A stretch of 55,519 nucleotides of DNA from a virus. The position numbers and the translations under genes were made by a program. Below, piece by piece: positions 7,681 to 16,200 of the stretch (positions within the stretch are counted from its first letter, which is position 1; the number at the start of each line of letters is the position of its first letter). Location of the stretch: positions 1 through 55,519 of the IMG/VR virus record IMGVR_UViG_3300010401_000041; one strand, given 5' to 3'. A model generated the notes under the pieces. The model did not search any database and was not told the origin of the DNA. It saw only the letters and a list, made by a program, of their open reading frames with translations.

Positions 7681-7711
7681 CAAATGTAACGCTTTCGGTG
7701 ATACCGACAAA
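7681..7711 (-). promoter_or_regulatory. Leftward early promoter (TTTG-N19-TACATTTG)
   Basis: On the minus strand TTTG (7711-7708), a 19-base spacer and TACATTTG (7688-7681) match the Bacteroidota primary-sigma consensus TTTG-N19/20-TAnnTTTG exactly. Five bases separate the -7 box from the ATG of the 327-residue gene, so the transcript is predicted to be leaderless. A 13-bp palindrome fills most of the spacer. Confidence 0.85.
7695..7707. promoter_or_regulatory. Operator palindrome in the leftward promoter
   Basis: TCGGTgatACCGA is a perfect 5+3+5 palindrome located directly after the -33 box of the leftward promoter. Its core GGTgatACC recurs at 7740-7748 in the opposing promoter. I infer it is the binding site of the small regulator encoded at 7765. 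Confidence 0.7.
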
Positions 7712-7729
7712 TATTTTTTGAAAAATTAT

Positions 7730-7760
7730 TTTGAAATACGGTGATACCAGACTATTTTAG
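7730..7760 (+). promoter_or_regulatory. Rightward promoter (TTTG-N19-TATTTTAG)
   Basis: TTTG (7730-7733), a 19-base spacer and TATTTTAG (7753-7760) match the Bacteroidota consensus with one mismatch in the -7 box. The ATG at 7765 follows after 4 bases, mirroring the leftward promoter and again predicting a leaderless mRNA. The spacer holds the second operator. Confidence 0.7.
7740..7748. promoter_or_regulatory. Second operator copy, GGTgatACC
   Basis: The palindromic 9-mer GGTgatACC is repeated here, preceded by C as in the first copy (10 identical bases, 43 bases apart). It lies within the spacer of the rightward promoter. Confidence 0.7.
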
Positions 7761-7764
7761 CGAA

Positions 7765-7932
7765 ATGATTTCAAAGAGGACTAAGAAAAAAGTATTACAA
7801 GGAAAGTATATAAAAGTCAATCCTGACGTATTGGATGAGATAAAGAAACAAGTGAAGAAGAAAAAATTCCCTTCGGAGAATAATGCCATCAACACCACTT
7901 TGGAAAAAGAATTTTTAAAACAAATTAATTGA
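7765..7932 (+). CDS. Small ribbon-helix-helix-like regulator, 55 residues
   Basis: From ATG 7765 the protein has a basic N-terminus, a short strand-like segment GKYIKVNPD, then two helices separated by a turn (VLDEIKKQVKKKKF, then NNAINTTLEKEFLK). This is the size and layout of Arc/MetJ-type ribbon-helix-helix repressors. An in-frame GTG at 7741 would lie upstream of the -7 box and inside the operator, so it cannot be the start if this promoter is used. As first rightward gene next to two operators, it probably represses its own promoter and the divergent early one. Confidence 0.65.
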   Translation: MISKRTKKKVLQGKYIKVNPDVLDEIKKQVKKKKFPSENNAINTTLEKEFLKQIN

Positions 7933-7943
7933 CTAGTAAACTA

Positions 7944-8303
7944 ATGGGAGAGATGCTAAATAAAATGTTGGAAGGGGCTTCGGAAGTTAAGAGGCGTTCG
8001 GCTTATTTGCGGGATAAATCTTCATTCTATCCAAAAATTTATTCAGAGAAGTTTGGCGATGAGTTGTATTTAAGCACAATAGTAAGAGTGAATAGAAACG
8101 GTATTTGGTATGATATTCACCATATCGAATGTACGACAGATTCAAATTATTCTAAAACCTACGAACGACTAATTGAATCGGTTTACTTTGCAATGTTGTT
8201 TTTTGTCCCAAGTGAAATATTTCATGAATCAAAAGTTCAAATATTGGAACAGGAAAGAGTTGAGAAAGATTATCCGTATCTAGCATCATTAAACAAACAA
8301 TAA
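7944..8303 (+). CDS. Hypothetical protein, about 119 residues
   Basis: The frame opens with TTG at 7929 overlapping the regulator's TGA. ATG at 7944 (MGEMLNKMLEGASEV) is the alternative start chosen here; the TTG would add five residues. The protein is a mixed alpha/beta soluble protein with an N-terminal amphipathic helix and no recognised motif. It is probably co-transcribed with the regulator. Confidence 0.65.
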   Translation: MGEMLNKMLEGASEVKRRSAYLRDKSSFYPKIYSEKFGDELYLSTIVRVNRNGIWYDIHHIECTTDSNYSKTYERLIESVYFAMLFFVPSEIFHESKVQILEQERVEKDYPYLASLNKQ

Positions 8304-8322
8304 AGAGATGGGAGGCCATTAA

Positions 8323-8646
8323 ATGAAAAGAGGCAACTTTTTAAAACTTATTGCCACAATGGTTGTCGCTCCCACTTTAATGGGAGAAGTAGAACTTAAG
8401 CCTTTTGTAGAAGATGCGCCTATAAGTTCGTTTGATGGAGATAGGATAAGGATTCATACAGAGGAAACATTAAAATGTAGGATTGGCGATCTGATTAAAT
8501 CAGATATGGGAGATGCGGCAGTAATAATTTCAATAGTTCATAATGATAAATCTTTCCTTGAATGTAGACCTGTTTGTAAGGGGAGGTATCGATATAAAAA
8601 ATTAACGGAGTTCCATACGTTTGCAAGAGCGTTTATAGAAAATTAA
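8323..8646 (+). CDS. Hypothetical protein with signal-like N-terminus, 107 residues
   Basis: The N-terminus MKRGNFLKLIATMVVAPTLM is basic then hydrophobic, like a signal peptide or a weak twin-arginine-type leader (KRGNFLK). The rest is beta-rich (CRIGDLIKSDMGDAAVIISI) and resembles small KOW/SH3-like barrels seen in Bacteroidota phage accessory genes. A role at the envelope is possible but only inferred from the N-terminus. Confidence 0.65.
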   Translation: MKRGNFLKLIATMVVAPTLMGEVELKPFVEDAPISSFDGDRIRIHTEETLKCRIGDLIKSDMGDAAVIISIVHNDKSFLECRPVCKGRYRYKKLTEFHTFARAFIEN

Positions 8647-8663
8647 TTATTAAAAACAACATC

Positions 8664-8846
8664 ATGTCAAAAGAAAAGAAGCCTAAAACCCTCCAAGACA
8701 TATTCTCTGACTACAAGTCTCTTCCTTTATCGGATAGAATTAACTTTGTAATCGCAGCAAAAGAAGAACTAGACGCACAACTATCCGAAAGTCAAGCAAC
8801 AGTTGATTCGATTAAGTCTGCAAAAGAGAAACTTAATGGGAAATGA
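8664..8846 (+). CDS. Small helical hypothetical protein, 60 residues
   Basis: The protein is lysine-rich and helical, with a C-terminal half of coiled-coil character (EELDAQLSESQATVDSIKSA). It overlaps the next start by 4 bases, so the two are coupled. No function is recognised. Confidence 0.6.
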   Translation: MSKEKKPKTLQDIFSDYKSLPLSDRINFVIAAKEELDAQLSESQATVDSIKSAKEKLNGK

Positions 8847-9040
8847 TAACTTTCCCTCCCTATATGATCCCCGTAAAAACAGAACATGGAGAAGGGTTCA
8901 TTCTTTACGTATCAGAAGGTGGGGCATTTGAGAACGATTGCTTTTGTGTAGTACTGAAAGAAACCGGCAAATTGAAACATTACAAGACCCTTCAGATAAC
9001 CATAGAGCAGAATTTAACCTACGGGATTAAAAACACGTAA
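8843..9040 (+). CDS. Hypothetical protein, 65 residues
   Basis: This small beta-rich soluble protein (MITFPPYMIPVKTEHGEGFI...) begins within the stop of the previous gene. No family is recognised. Its C-terminal part (LKHYKTLQITIEQNLTYGI) suggests a compact barrel. Confidence 0.6.
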   Translation: MITFPPYMIPVKTEHGEGFILYVSEGGAFENDCFCVVLKETGKLKHYKTLQITIEQNLTYGIKNT

Positions 9041-9041
9041 G

Positions 9042-9383
9042 ATGAAACTTATTTTATCTTGTTTATTGCCACTGATGTTTTCTGCTTGTGTTTCCAGCAA
9101 GAAAATGGCTTCTACTATGGATTCATGGATGGGATCATACAAGTATGAATTGGTTCAGCAATGGGGTGCACCGGACAAGATAGTTCCCGATGAAAACGGC
9201 GGTGAAATCCTAATCTACTCAAACAGGGTGTATGCCCAACTAAGTTCAGGCGCAACCGTTGATTACTATCTTTACCGGATGTTATATGCAGACCCTAATG
9301 GGAAACTTTATCATTGGTTTTGGAAGAAAAGCCCCAATCCACCCGAACGAATTGATGTAAGAATGTTAGTAACGTATAAATAA
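9042..9383 (+). CDS. Phage-encoded lipoprotein, BamE/SmpA-like layout
   Basis: The protein starts with a short lipoprotein signal, MKLILSCLLPLMFSAC, with C16 as the likely lipidated residue. The mature part begins with a helix (MDSWMGSYKYELVQQWGAPDKI), then NGGEILIYSNR and further strands, as in small outer-membrane lipoproteins of the SmpA/OmlA (BamE-like) type common in Bacteroidota. It would be exported during infection and could alter the envelope, for example to block a second infection. That role is inference. Confidence 0.7.
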   Translation: MKLILSCLLPLMFSACVSSKKMASTMDSWMGSYKYELVQQWGAPDKIVPDENGGEILIYSNRVYAQLSSGATVDYYLYRMLYADPNGKLYHWFWKKSPNPPERIDVRMLVTYK

Positions 9384-9392
9384 ATCAATCGA

Positions 9393-9731
9393 ATGGCAAC
9401 AGTGAAAAACTTTTTCAATCCCTTAGAGGACAGAATTTTGTTAAGAGTAAAAAAAGAAACAGAACCCAAGAAAACAGAAACGGGGCTATACGATCTTTCT
9501 AAAAAAGAAACAGAGATGGCAACGGTTTATGCCGCTGGTATCGGTTGGTACGCAAGAGAAACAGGTAATTTTGTCCCTGCATATCTAAGCGCGGGAGATG
9601 TTGTCGTAATTGGCAAAGGTGCAGGTTTACCTATTGACATTGAATTGCCAGACGGATCAATGGAAGAAATGAAATTGCTAAGAGAAGGAGATGTGTTGAT
9701 ATTGGTAAGCAAAAAAGAATCAACAGATTAA
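9393..9731 (+). CDS. GroES-like co-chaperonin
   Basis: The 112 residues match the Cpn10/GroES pattern in order: PLEDRILLRVKK at the start, a mobile-loop region with TETGLYDLS where GroES has its glycine-rich loop, ATVYAAGIG as the family's 'V.AVG' strand, LSAGDVVVIGKGAG as the 'VGD.V.F' strand, and LLREGDVLILV as the C-terminal 'I.E.DILA'. The length is close to the roughly 97-residue host protein. Phage co-chaperonins such as T4 gp31 replace GroES on host GroEL so that the capsid protein fits the cage. I infer the same role here. A second, longer GroES-like gene follows 36 bases downstream. Confidence 0.75.
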   Translation: MATVKNFFNPLEDRILLRVKKETEPKKTETGLYDLSKKETEMATVYAAGIGWYARETGNFVPAYLSAGDVVVIGKGAGLPIDIELPDGSMEEMKLLREGDVLILVSKKESTD

Positions 9732-9740
9732 GAATTTTGT

Positions 9741-9774
9741 TATATTTTTATTGCCAAATATCCAACTTTGGCAA
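9741..9774 (+). promoter_or_regulatory. Promoter-like box and start-masking hairpin before the second GroES-like gene
   Basis: TATATTTT (9741-9748) resembles the TAnnTTTG -7 box with one mismatch. It is followed by a perfect hairpin, TTGCCAAA (9751-9758) with TTTGGCAA (9767-9774) around an 8-base loop. The right arm contains the TTG start codon (9768-9770), so the structure could limit translation. Confidence 0.5.
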
Positions 9775-10610
9775 AGCCACGTCCTTTAAATCAGGTACTT
9801 CTAACAATCCCGCAAGCACTTACAGAGGAATTAATTACCGATTCCGGGCTTAATCTTTACATCGATGCTTCATACAACAAGCATTGGCAGTGCGCAGTTA
9901 CGGCAGTTATCGCCGATTTACCTCTTAAGGTTCCATCACAACACAAATACATTTTCGATAATCTAAAGGTCGGCGACGAAGTAGCAATCAGCTATCGAAT
10001 TGTCGCGGATTTTACTTTTGGCAGCGATTCAGGCCAATTCATTCAGGCGACTGAAGATAACCCCCATGTCAGGGAATTCGTAAACGGGCGAGGGGAGTGG
10101 GTGAAAGTTTACGCTCTCCCAAAAAGATCGGGGCTTCCGGGGATTATGTGGGTCGCGACGTACACAGATAGCAAACGTCAATTTATTGATGGGGTTCAGG
10201 GTGACGAAAGCGAAGTTGAGCGCTGGTTAAGCCAGTTCCCGTTTGGGAAAACAGATGTCTATAAATTCAACAATTACTTTGAGTTTGAGGGAAAGGATTA
10301 CTGGAAAGCCGACCTTGACGATATTTTTGCAAAAAAAGTAAAAGGGCATTGGGTTGCGGTGAGCGACCGAATTATTTGTAAGCCCATAGAAGAAAAGGTT
10401 CCTGATTCGATGTTAATTGGTGAACACAAAGGACATAATGTAAAAGTTCGCTATGAAGATCGCGGTCGGGTAATGACAGGTGGAAAATCAAAAGGAATAA
10501 AAAAAGATAACGTTGTGTCATTCGATCAAAGACATCTCGAAAAATATACATTCGACAATAAAGAATTTTTCCTTATCAATGAAAAACTTGTAAACGGCAC
10601 ATGGCAATAA
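9768..10610 (+). CDS. Protein with two GroES-like domains, 280 residues
   Basis: The start codon is TTG. The C-terminal 85 residues follow the GroES pattern closely: VSDRIICKPIEE, then a loop, RGRVMTGG, IKKDNVVSFDQ and NKEFFLINEKLVNGTW. The N-terminal 90 residues read as a second, more diverged copy (PLNQVLLTIP, a loop with SGLNLYID, TAVIADLP, LKVGDEVAISY). About 80 residues of unrecognised sequence lie between. Tandem co-chaperonin domains could bridge neighbouring GroEL subunits or act with the single-domain protein at 9393. Alternatively it is a structural protein that reuses the barrel. Its stop overlaps the following connector gene. Confidence 0.6.
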   Translation: MAKPRPLNQVLLTIPQALTEELITDSGLNLYIDASYNKHWQCAVTAVIADLPLKVPSQHKYIFDNLKVGDEVAISYRIVADFTFGSDSGQFIQATEDNPHVREFVNGRGEWVKVYALPKRSGLPGIMWVATYTDSKRQFIDGVQGDESEVERWLSQFPFGKTDVYKFNNYFEFEGKDYWKADLDDIFAKKVKGHWVAVSDRIICKPIEEKVPDSMLIGEHKGHNVKVRYEDRGRVMTGGKSKGIKKDNVVSFDQRHLEKYTFDNKEFFLINEKLVNGTWQ

Positions 10611-11251
10611 GGAATATAAATAATCTTTATGATTTCTTTCGCGACTTGGTTCGCAAGGAACGCGGGGCATTTGTATCAATTCCACAATTCAATGCAAATC
10701 TTGATGCGGGGCAACTTGACGCAATCGAAGAGTGGTTCGCTCCCTACGGAGAAAATCAGCAATTGCACGACGCATTAAGGCTAATAAGGGTATATTACCA
10801 GTTCACGAGCGATCCCGCTGGTTTTGTGACACAGCCAGACGATTATCTTCATATACTTGGGCAACCGTTTACAGTAGCAGGAAGTTCGGTGAATCGAATA
10901 AACTTTTGTAATGAAGATGAAGTCCCGTTCGCATTGACAAGTCAATTAAGACCCGTTTCTGATTCATACCCGATTGCGATTGATACCTCAACCGGGTTTA
11001 GCATCTACCCGCAAAAAACACAAGTTGGATTCTTCAATTATCTAAGACGCCCGGCAACACCTAAACTTGCTTATACGCAAGTAGGTAGAGTGATTACTTA
11101 TGACGCAGCCAATAGTGTTCAGTTAGAATTTTCTGATGCGTATATAAATAATATTTTAGCGAAAGCATTAATTTATGCCGGGGTCTACATGAATGAAAAA
11201 GATATTACGCAGTACGCGGAAGTTTATAATCAACAAACAAAAGTGCCGTAA
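10601..11251 (+). CDS. Putative head-tail connector protein, 216 residues
   Basis: The N-terminal part (NNLYDFFRDLVRKERGAFVSI...) and the stretch LRLIRVYYQFTSDPAGFVTQ then PDDYLHILG resemble connector-region structural proteins of Bacteroidota phages, which often carry 'P.dY.hllg'. The rest is beta-rich. It heads a tight run of virion genes that leads to the muzzle protein, which supports a connector role. The exact place in the virion is not known. Confidence 0.6.
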   Translation: MAIRNINNLYDFFRDLVRKERGAFVSIPQFNANLDAGQLDAIEEWFAPYGENQQLHDALRLIRVYYQFTSDPAGFVTQPDDYLHILGQPFTVAGSSVNRINFCNEDEVPFALTSQLRPVSDSYPIAIDTSTGFSIYPQKTQVGFFNYLRRPATPKLAYTQVGRVITYDAANSVQLEFSDAYINNILAKALIYAGVYMNEKDITQYAEVYNQQTKVP

Positions 11252-11254
11252 TAA

Positions 11255-11914
11255 ATGCCACAAACCAGCAAAAAATTAATTAGCGACCAAGTTTTATACC
11301 GGCTAAGCGGCGGTCGGCCTGACTCTGGATTCCCAATAGACGAACGTGATATTTGGAAAGCGATTGACCAAAAGATTAATGCTCAATTTAAACTGCATTA
11401 TTTAGATACGACATTGCCTTCAGGGGAAACCATACCTGAAAACACAATGATTGCAACCTATGAAAACATCGAAGTAACAGCGACTATAAACGGCAAGTCA
11501 AAATCAATATTGCCCGTCATCCCCATTTCAATGCCAAAAAACATTGGCATTTATATGGTATATGATCCAGCTTACCCCGACAGACCATTTATCCCTTTGC
11601 AAAGAGGACAGGGGTCTTTGTTAAAAGCGGATAGTTTGCTAAGTAACATGATGGGGCAAATATCGTATGAGCCAAAAAATAATTATGTGGTTTATGGTAA
11701 CGACATTACTTTATTAGGCGTTACAAGTGTGACAATGGAACTTTGTGTGTTTGATATGTCTCAATACTCGGTAACCGATTATCTGCCAGTTCCAAGTGAT
11801 TATGAAGAAAGAATTGTGAAGGAATTATTGGCAGAATTTTCTGTTGTAACGCCAGAGACAGGCTTAATAAATAATTTCTCAACAGTTGGGCAAAATGTAC
11901 CGATTAAACAATGA
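11255..11914 (+). CDS. Putative virion protein of the connector region, 219 residues
   Basis: An N-terminal helical stretch (KKLISDQVLYRLSGGRPDSG...DERDIWKAIDQKINAQFK) is followed by a beta-rich domain and a helical C-terminus. The N-terminus resembles the first part of adaptor-type proteins that dock under the portal. It is 3 bases after the previous gene and overlaps the next by 4. I cannot name the family. Confidence 0.55.
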   Translation: MPQTSKKLISDQVLYRLSGGRPDSGFPIDERDIWKAIDQKINAQFKLHYLDTTLPSGETIPENTMIATYENIEVTATINGKSKSILPVIPISMPKNIGIYMVYDPAYPDRPFIPLQRGQGSLLKADSLLSNMMGQISYEPKNNYVVYGNDITLLGVTSVTMELCVFDMSQYSVTDYLPVPSDYEERIVKELLAEFSVVTPETGLINNFSTVGQNVPIKQ

Positions 11915-12687
11915 CAACTATAAGTCTTGATAGCATAGTTAAAAACATTTTAATGAAGCGGAAATATCCGTTCCATTACTATATAGAATTTCTTGTATCG
12001 GCAAAGGACTGTTTGCGTGAACTTACATTCGATAATTTTGAAATAGTACGATATAAAGTACTTACACTTAATAGCAACAACGCGCTGCCAATGCCTAACG
12101 ACTATCAGGATGTTACAGGCGTATATGTGAGAAATGGGCAGTATTTAATACCATTAGTAGAAGACGATAGTTTAGACCTTGTTCCTAATTACGATTCAAA
12201 TTTCGATATTCAACCGTACTCGCAAGGTGTTGCATCCACAACAGGAGAGGCTAACCAAATTGTATATTACAATGGACTCCTATCTCCGTACTGGTATTTG
12301 AACAACTGGAATGAATTTGGAGAAAACTTAGGTCGTCAATTTGGTGGCGTAGGTGCGTTGCCAGATACTTACCGTGTGAACAAAGCTAGGAATGAAATCA
12401 AGATAAACGAGAACCTTGCTAATCTTGAATATGTCCTCGAATATATTTCAAATGGTATGGATGCAGATTCAGCTACCCACATTGATGGGTACGCCCAAGC
12501 AACAATCGAAGCGTATTGTATGTGGCAATTCAAAGAAAATAACCGTACATACGGAGTAGGAGAAGCCAAGACAGCAGAGCAATCATATATCAAGGAAAGA
12601 CAAATATTGATAGCCAGATTGTCGGACTTGACAATAGATAGATTAAAACGAATCGTTCAGATAAACAGCATAGGTGTGAAATACTGA
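11911..12687 (+). CDS. Ring/adaptor protein (crAss-like tail ring type)
   Basis: This 258-residue protein has an N-terminal helical domain (SAKDCLRELTFDNFEIVRY), then ALPMPNDYQDVTGVYVRNGQ, a signature I recognise from ring/adaptor proteins of crAss-like and related phages. A tyrosine-rich beta region (YYNGLLSPYWYLNNWNEF) and a long C-terminal helical domain follow. Such proteins form rings between portal and tail hub, like P22 gp4 or T7 gp11. The position upstream of the muzzle gene fits. Confidence 0.65.
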   Translation: MTTISLDSIVKNILMKRKYPFHYYIEFLVSAKDCLRELTFDNFEIVRYKVLTLNSNNALPMPNDYQDVTGVYVRNGQYLIPLVEDDSLDLVPNYDSNFDIQPYSQGVASTTGEANQIVYYNGLLSPYWYLNNWNEFGENLGRQFGGVGALPDTYRVNKARNEIKINENLANLEYVLEYISNGMDADSATHIDGYAQATIEAYCMWQFKENNRTYGVGEAKTAEQSYIKERQILIARLSDLTIDRLKRIVQINSIGVKY

Positions 12688-12968
12688 TGCCTAACTTTTT
12701 TGGAAATACCAGCACAGCAGCGCAAAGCACAGCATACAACATTCCAAGTATGCTGATTTCGTTTAGCGTGGTGAATAAAACCGGAGGCGCAGTAACAATA
12801 AACGTTGGAATTTTATTCGGCAGTACTTATGATATTATTCCAATGAATAAATCTTTGGCAGCAGGGGAGGCATATATTTATAGTGGGGAACCGATTAAAA
12901 TACCAAAGAATCATCAAATTTCATTAACAGCAAGCGGAAGCGTTGATTATTACTTTACAATTGAATAA
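12687..12968 (+). CDS. Small beta-rich virion protein, 93 residues
   Basis: The composition (SFSVVNKTGGAVTINVGILFG...DYYFTI) predicts an all-beta, Ig-like or jelly-roll fold, as in small decoration or tail accessory proteins. Its start overlaps the ring-protein stop by one base. No family is recognised. Confidence 0.55.
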   Translation: MPNFFGNTSTAAQSTAYNIPSMLISFSVVNKTGGAVTINVGILFGSTYDIIPMNKSLAAGEAYIYSGEPIKIPKNHQISLTASGSVDYYFTIE

Positions 12969-13226
12969 ATGGCAGTCACGGATTTAACATTACCGAAACC
13001 AATGGTTGTAATCAGGCAAGTAGATAGCTTGCTGGGATTGCAGTATGCTGGGTCTAAAATGAAGTCTGCTATCATTGATAACATTTATGAAACATCTGAC
13101 TTGAACAGTGTTGGAGATATTGTAGTATTTAATTCAACACAAGGAGAAAAATTTCAATACGGCAGTACAAACTATATTTTAATTGACGAAAAATACATCT
13201 TTGGTAACGAAGGTGCGCCAACATGA
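12969..13226 (+). CDS. Small virion-region protein, possible GroES-like barrel
   Basis: This 85-residue beta-rich protein has a C-terminal half SVGDIVVFNSTQGEKFQYGS then NYILIDEKYIFG. It echoes the 'VGD.V.F...G......LI.E..I' pattern of GroES-type barrels. The N-terminal half is less clear and the likeness may be chance. It overlaps the muzzle gene by 4 bases, so it is probably made in step with that protein. Confidence 0.5.
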   Translation: MAVTDLTLPKPMVVIRQVDSLLGLQYAGSKMKSAIIDNIYETSDLNSVGDIVVFNSTQGEKFQYGSTNYILIDEKYIFGNEGAPT

Positions 13227-16200
13227 TAACAGAGAAAAGAAATTTTCTGGAAGGAATGAACGGAGACGTTTCCCAGCGATTATTAGGAATGGGGCAAAGC
13301 CTTAACCTAATGAATTGTCGCGTGGCCGTTACCGAACACGGACGGGATTACAGGGTGGAAAATGTTCCGGGGACATTGCTCGTTGAACAAAATGTATTTC
13401 CGCCATACGGGACAAACCAAAACATAGGGAGTACTGTGGATTTGGCGAGGAATAGACTTATTTATTTTAACTACAACACGGCAGGGGATCATGGTATTTA
13501 TTGCTACGTAAAAGATACCGGCATTACCTACGCCGTATTGTATGACAGTCAGGTTATTGGAGGGCTTAATTTCTCAAAGACTTCAAGAATAGACAGAAAC
13601 GCAAAAGTTATTGGAGATTTATTATATTGGACAGACAATAACAACGAACCAAGAAGAATAAATATTGAAGCAGGAATAAAGATGAATCATGCTTCATACG
13701 TTACCGACGTGCTTCCATATTCATATCCCATGAACCAGTCGGTAATAACTGTAATCAGAAGGCCTTTTGAGGTTTGCCCATCTGTTCAGCCTTTGTTGGA
13801 TGGCACAAGAGAAAATTTCTTAAACGATTTTTCGGGAGAATTTGCCGTTAGGTTCGTATATCGGGATAATGAGCGGTCTGTAATGACGACAAATAGTTCG
13901 TTTGTAAACTACCGCACAAATATTAACGACTTTAGCTTTATAACAACAGCCAACTTTATAAGAGTTGCATTGCCAAATTCGTTTGTGGGAATTGTAAGCG
14001 GAAACTATTTTATTGAACAAGATGTTCAGATCATCCAGATTGCGGTACGTTATAACAATACGCCCGGATATTTTGTAATAAAAGAATGGAATAAATCTAA
14101 CCCTGCCGACTTAGCAGAGATTATTGCTTATAACGCCGTAACGGGATCACTGTCTTATGATTTTTATAATGACGTTAGGGGCGTTCCCATAAGCGACGCA
14201 GATTCGGTAAAGCCAGCCGATAGTGTGCCAATAAAAGCAAAAACGGTAGAGCTTGGGATTGATAGATTGTTTTTCGCTAATTATATTAAAGGCTATGACG
14301 CACCAGCCATTACTTCTTTGACAGGAACAACTACTCAACAAACTTTTCCTGACGGGTTCCCAAGAACTATATTCAAATCCTACGCCACCTATCAAATAGG
14401 TATAAGGTTCAGGGATAATTATAAGAGGCAATCCACAGTCGTCACGAACGACAATCTTATTATTGAAATACCAGACAGGGGTGATTATAATGATAAGACC
14501 TTTACAACGGCGATTAATTGGGCGCTATCCAACGCAAACGCATTAAACGAAATCCCCGACTATGCCTACTACGCAGATTTAGTAATTACCAAGAATTTAA
14601 GGACAAGATTTTTTCTTCAGTCCTTAGCTAATGGGGTTCAATATGCCATAAAAGATGCTGATGGATCGATTACTTATCAGAACACCTACACAGGATCGGT
14701 ATTCGGGTTAGCTATCGGGTCAACGACTCTTTTATCTACGGGTATGTTCCCGTCCTTCGCTGAAGGTGATATGGTTAGAATATATCCAGACGGGGCAACG
14801 ACTTTCTATACGTTACGGGTTATTCAGATTGAACCAGATTATATCATTGTTCGTCCGGTGAATCTTGGTGACCTGACAAGTATTTCTTTTTTGTTTTATG
14901 AATATTTTACACCGTATAAAACGTCTGCCAGCGAATCTTTTTACACAGTTGGGCAAACAGTTCGGATAAACAATCCCGGAACAAATTCACGTCAATACAA
15001 CACATTGAGCGGATCGTTTACGGGAGATGTTACTTATGGCGTACGGGTAACGACGATATTTTCTATTTCTTATTTCACAGAGAATATGTCGCCCAATGAT
15101 GATCATTGGATGAACTGGTATGGAATTTACGGCGAAGCAAATATCGTGTCGCTACTTGGACAAGAGTTAAAAGAAAACTTTGTTCAATGGAGCAATACAA
15201 TCATCAAAGGAACCCAAACGAATGGGTTAAGCACTTTTGATGCGCTTGACGAAAAAGTTCTACCATTCTCAATGGGCGCTGTTAGCAAACTTCAGGTAGC
15301 GAGTAAGATACAGGAAGAAGGAAATATAATGCTTGCTATTGGCGAAAAATCAACGGTGTCTATGTATCTATCCGAAGTTCAGGTAGTCGGGGCATCTACA
15401 AACGCATTTCTTGCCTCTTCGCCGGGAGTTATCGGAACAGTTAATAACCTGAAAGGCAATTATGGTACGATAAATCCAGAAAGTGTTATTGAATATCTTG
15501 GACTTGTTTTCTGGTTCGATATGCTTAACGGAACCTTCGTTCAATATTCTGCCGAAGGTTTAGAGCCTGTTAGTAATTATGGAGAGATGAGATTTTTCCA
15601 AAACTATGCGCAAAAATATTTAGTCAGTTCAACGGCAGGAATAGATACAAGAAACGGGTTTCATCATATCCCTACCTGTATTGACCCTTTCCATAAAGAA
15701 GTCATCTGTAGCTTACCATCACTAGTGCAAGATGGGGTTGACCTTCCAAGCTATTCGGTTGTTCCCATTTACGCAGTGTCAGTACTCAACAGGTTTGATA
15801 TATCTGATTACTTAGCTAAGACAATGACTTTCCAGTTTGGTAAAAATAAATGGGGCAGTAATTTTGAATTTTTAGGAGAATGGTATGACTATATTCAGAC
15901 AACTATGTACGGGTTTAAAAACGGGGCATTGTATATTCATAACCACGAAGATGCAGATTACAATCAATTCTATGGCCCACATTATCCGGTAAGAATTTGC
16001 TGTACCGCCAACCTGAACCCATCCGCGTTAAAAGACCTGTTCAACATTGCAATAGAAAGCAACGCTGCACCTGATTTTACAGTAGCATACGCAGATTATC
16101 CCAACGTGCAAATAACAGACCTTACAGTAGATGACTATACAGATCAGCAGGGGCAATTTTATGCAGAGTTCTTTAAGGATAGGTTATCCCCGAACGTAAG

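Noticed and set aside
7741-7764. GTG start for the ribbon-helix-helix-like gene
   Set aside because: The GTG lies inside the operator and upstream of the -7 box, so it would not be on the predicted mRNA; ATG 7765 fits the promoter.
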